From Bacteroidales bacterium UBA1800 (lineage in GTDB: Bacteria; Bacteroidota; Bacteroidia; Bacteroidales; VadinHA17), in assembly GCA_002319915.1 (NCBI GenBank), contig DCFQ01000007.1, positions 137,401-201,400 of the forward strand: a DNA stretch of 64,000 nucleotides. Reading direction: 5' to 3'. Below are positions 63,983 through 64,000 of the stretch, piece by piece; position 1 is the first letter of the stretch, and each line of letters opens with the position of its first letter. The translations under genes were made by a program, and so were the position numbers. The notes beneath the pieces were generated by a model. It searched no databases, was not told the origin of the DNA, and worked only from the letters and a program-made list of their open reading frames with translations.

Positions 63983-64000
63983 ATGCCTATGAAGAATTAC
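63983..64000 (+). CDS. start of the next gene, probably a SusC/RagA-type receptor (partial)
   Basis: ATG at 63983 (or 63989) is followed by only a few codons (MPMKNY) before the window ends. In Bacteroidota, an ECF sigma/FecR pair is usually followed by a SusC-like TonB-dependent receptor. The identity is an inference from context alone. Confidence 0.35.

Overview
The window comes from a member of the Bacteroidota, most likely a Bacteroidales-like environmental lineage. Pointers are a T9SS-type sorting segment and Fibrobacter-type paralogous (FISUMP) domain in a giant surface protein, an ECF sigma / FecR anti-sigma pair followed by what looks like the start of a SusC-type gene, a TIGR04133/TIGR04134-like rSAM/lipoprotein pair, and abundant short intergenic palindromes of the kind common in this phylum. 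No rRNA, tRNA, CRISPR array, transposase or phage gene was seen. All identifications come from reading the sequence; no search was run.

Layout. 1-1174: the partial end of a Tat-exported protein of the fucose/arabinose isomerase family (minus strand). 1469-6836: a CheB-CheR-PAS fusion and a multi-PAS histidine kinase. 7136-12859: a TolC / adaptor / RND pump operon. 12874-15694: a radical SAM protein and an unknown lipoprotein (minus). 16068-23012: a compact five-gene minus-strand operon encoding a b-type cytochrome, a membrane-anchored Fe-S/FAD NAD(P)H oxidoreductase, two multiheme c cytochromes with 20 and 19 CxxCH motifs, and an outer-membrane beta-barrel. Read together these look like an electron conduit from cytoplasmic NAD(P)H to the cell surface, and this is the most interesting system here. 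23554-25374: an orphan KdpE-type regulator and a deacetylase-like Tat protein. Just upstream lies a scrap of a membrane pyrophosphatase gene. 25385-31345: a 1986-residue repeat protein.

31532-38625 is a sugar-catabolic locus: a divergent AraC regulator, class II ketose-bisphosphate aldolase, FucI-like isomerase, FGGY kinase, DUF4432 mutarotase-like protein and mannitol-1-phosphate dehydrogenase-like protein. A D-lyxose isomerase and a PfkB kinase lie on the opposite strand at 44668-46575. Mutarotase, isomerase, kinase and aldolase steps are all represented, so the locus could convert an unusual aldose into triose-level products. Between the two parts are a strongly structured, non-coding stretch (38810-38998, possible 6S-like RNA), a class V aminotransferase and three exported peptidases (M28, M1-like, S10).

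47002-54480 is a kdpFABCD potassium-uptake operon with a second micro-ORF between kdpF and kdpA and with kdpE missing; the only KdpE in the window is the orphan about 23 kb before kdpF. 54635-62000 holds small unlinked genes, among them a CYTH protein, a TonB_C protein, an alpha/beta hydrolase, the rSAM/lipoprotein pair, and DUF4256, VOC and DUF1287 proteins. 62161-64000 holds the sigma/anti-sigma pair and the start of the next gene. Dispersed palindromic repeats lie in many gaps.
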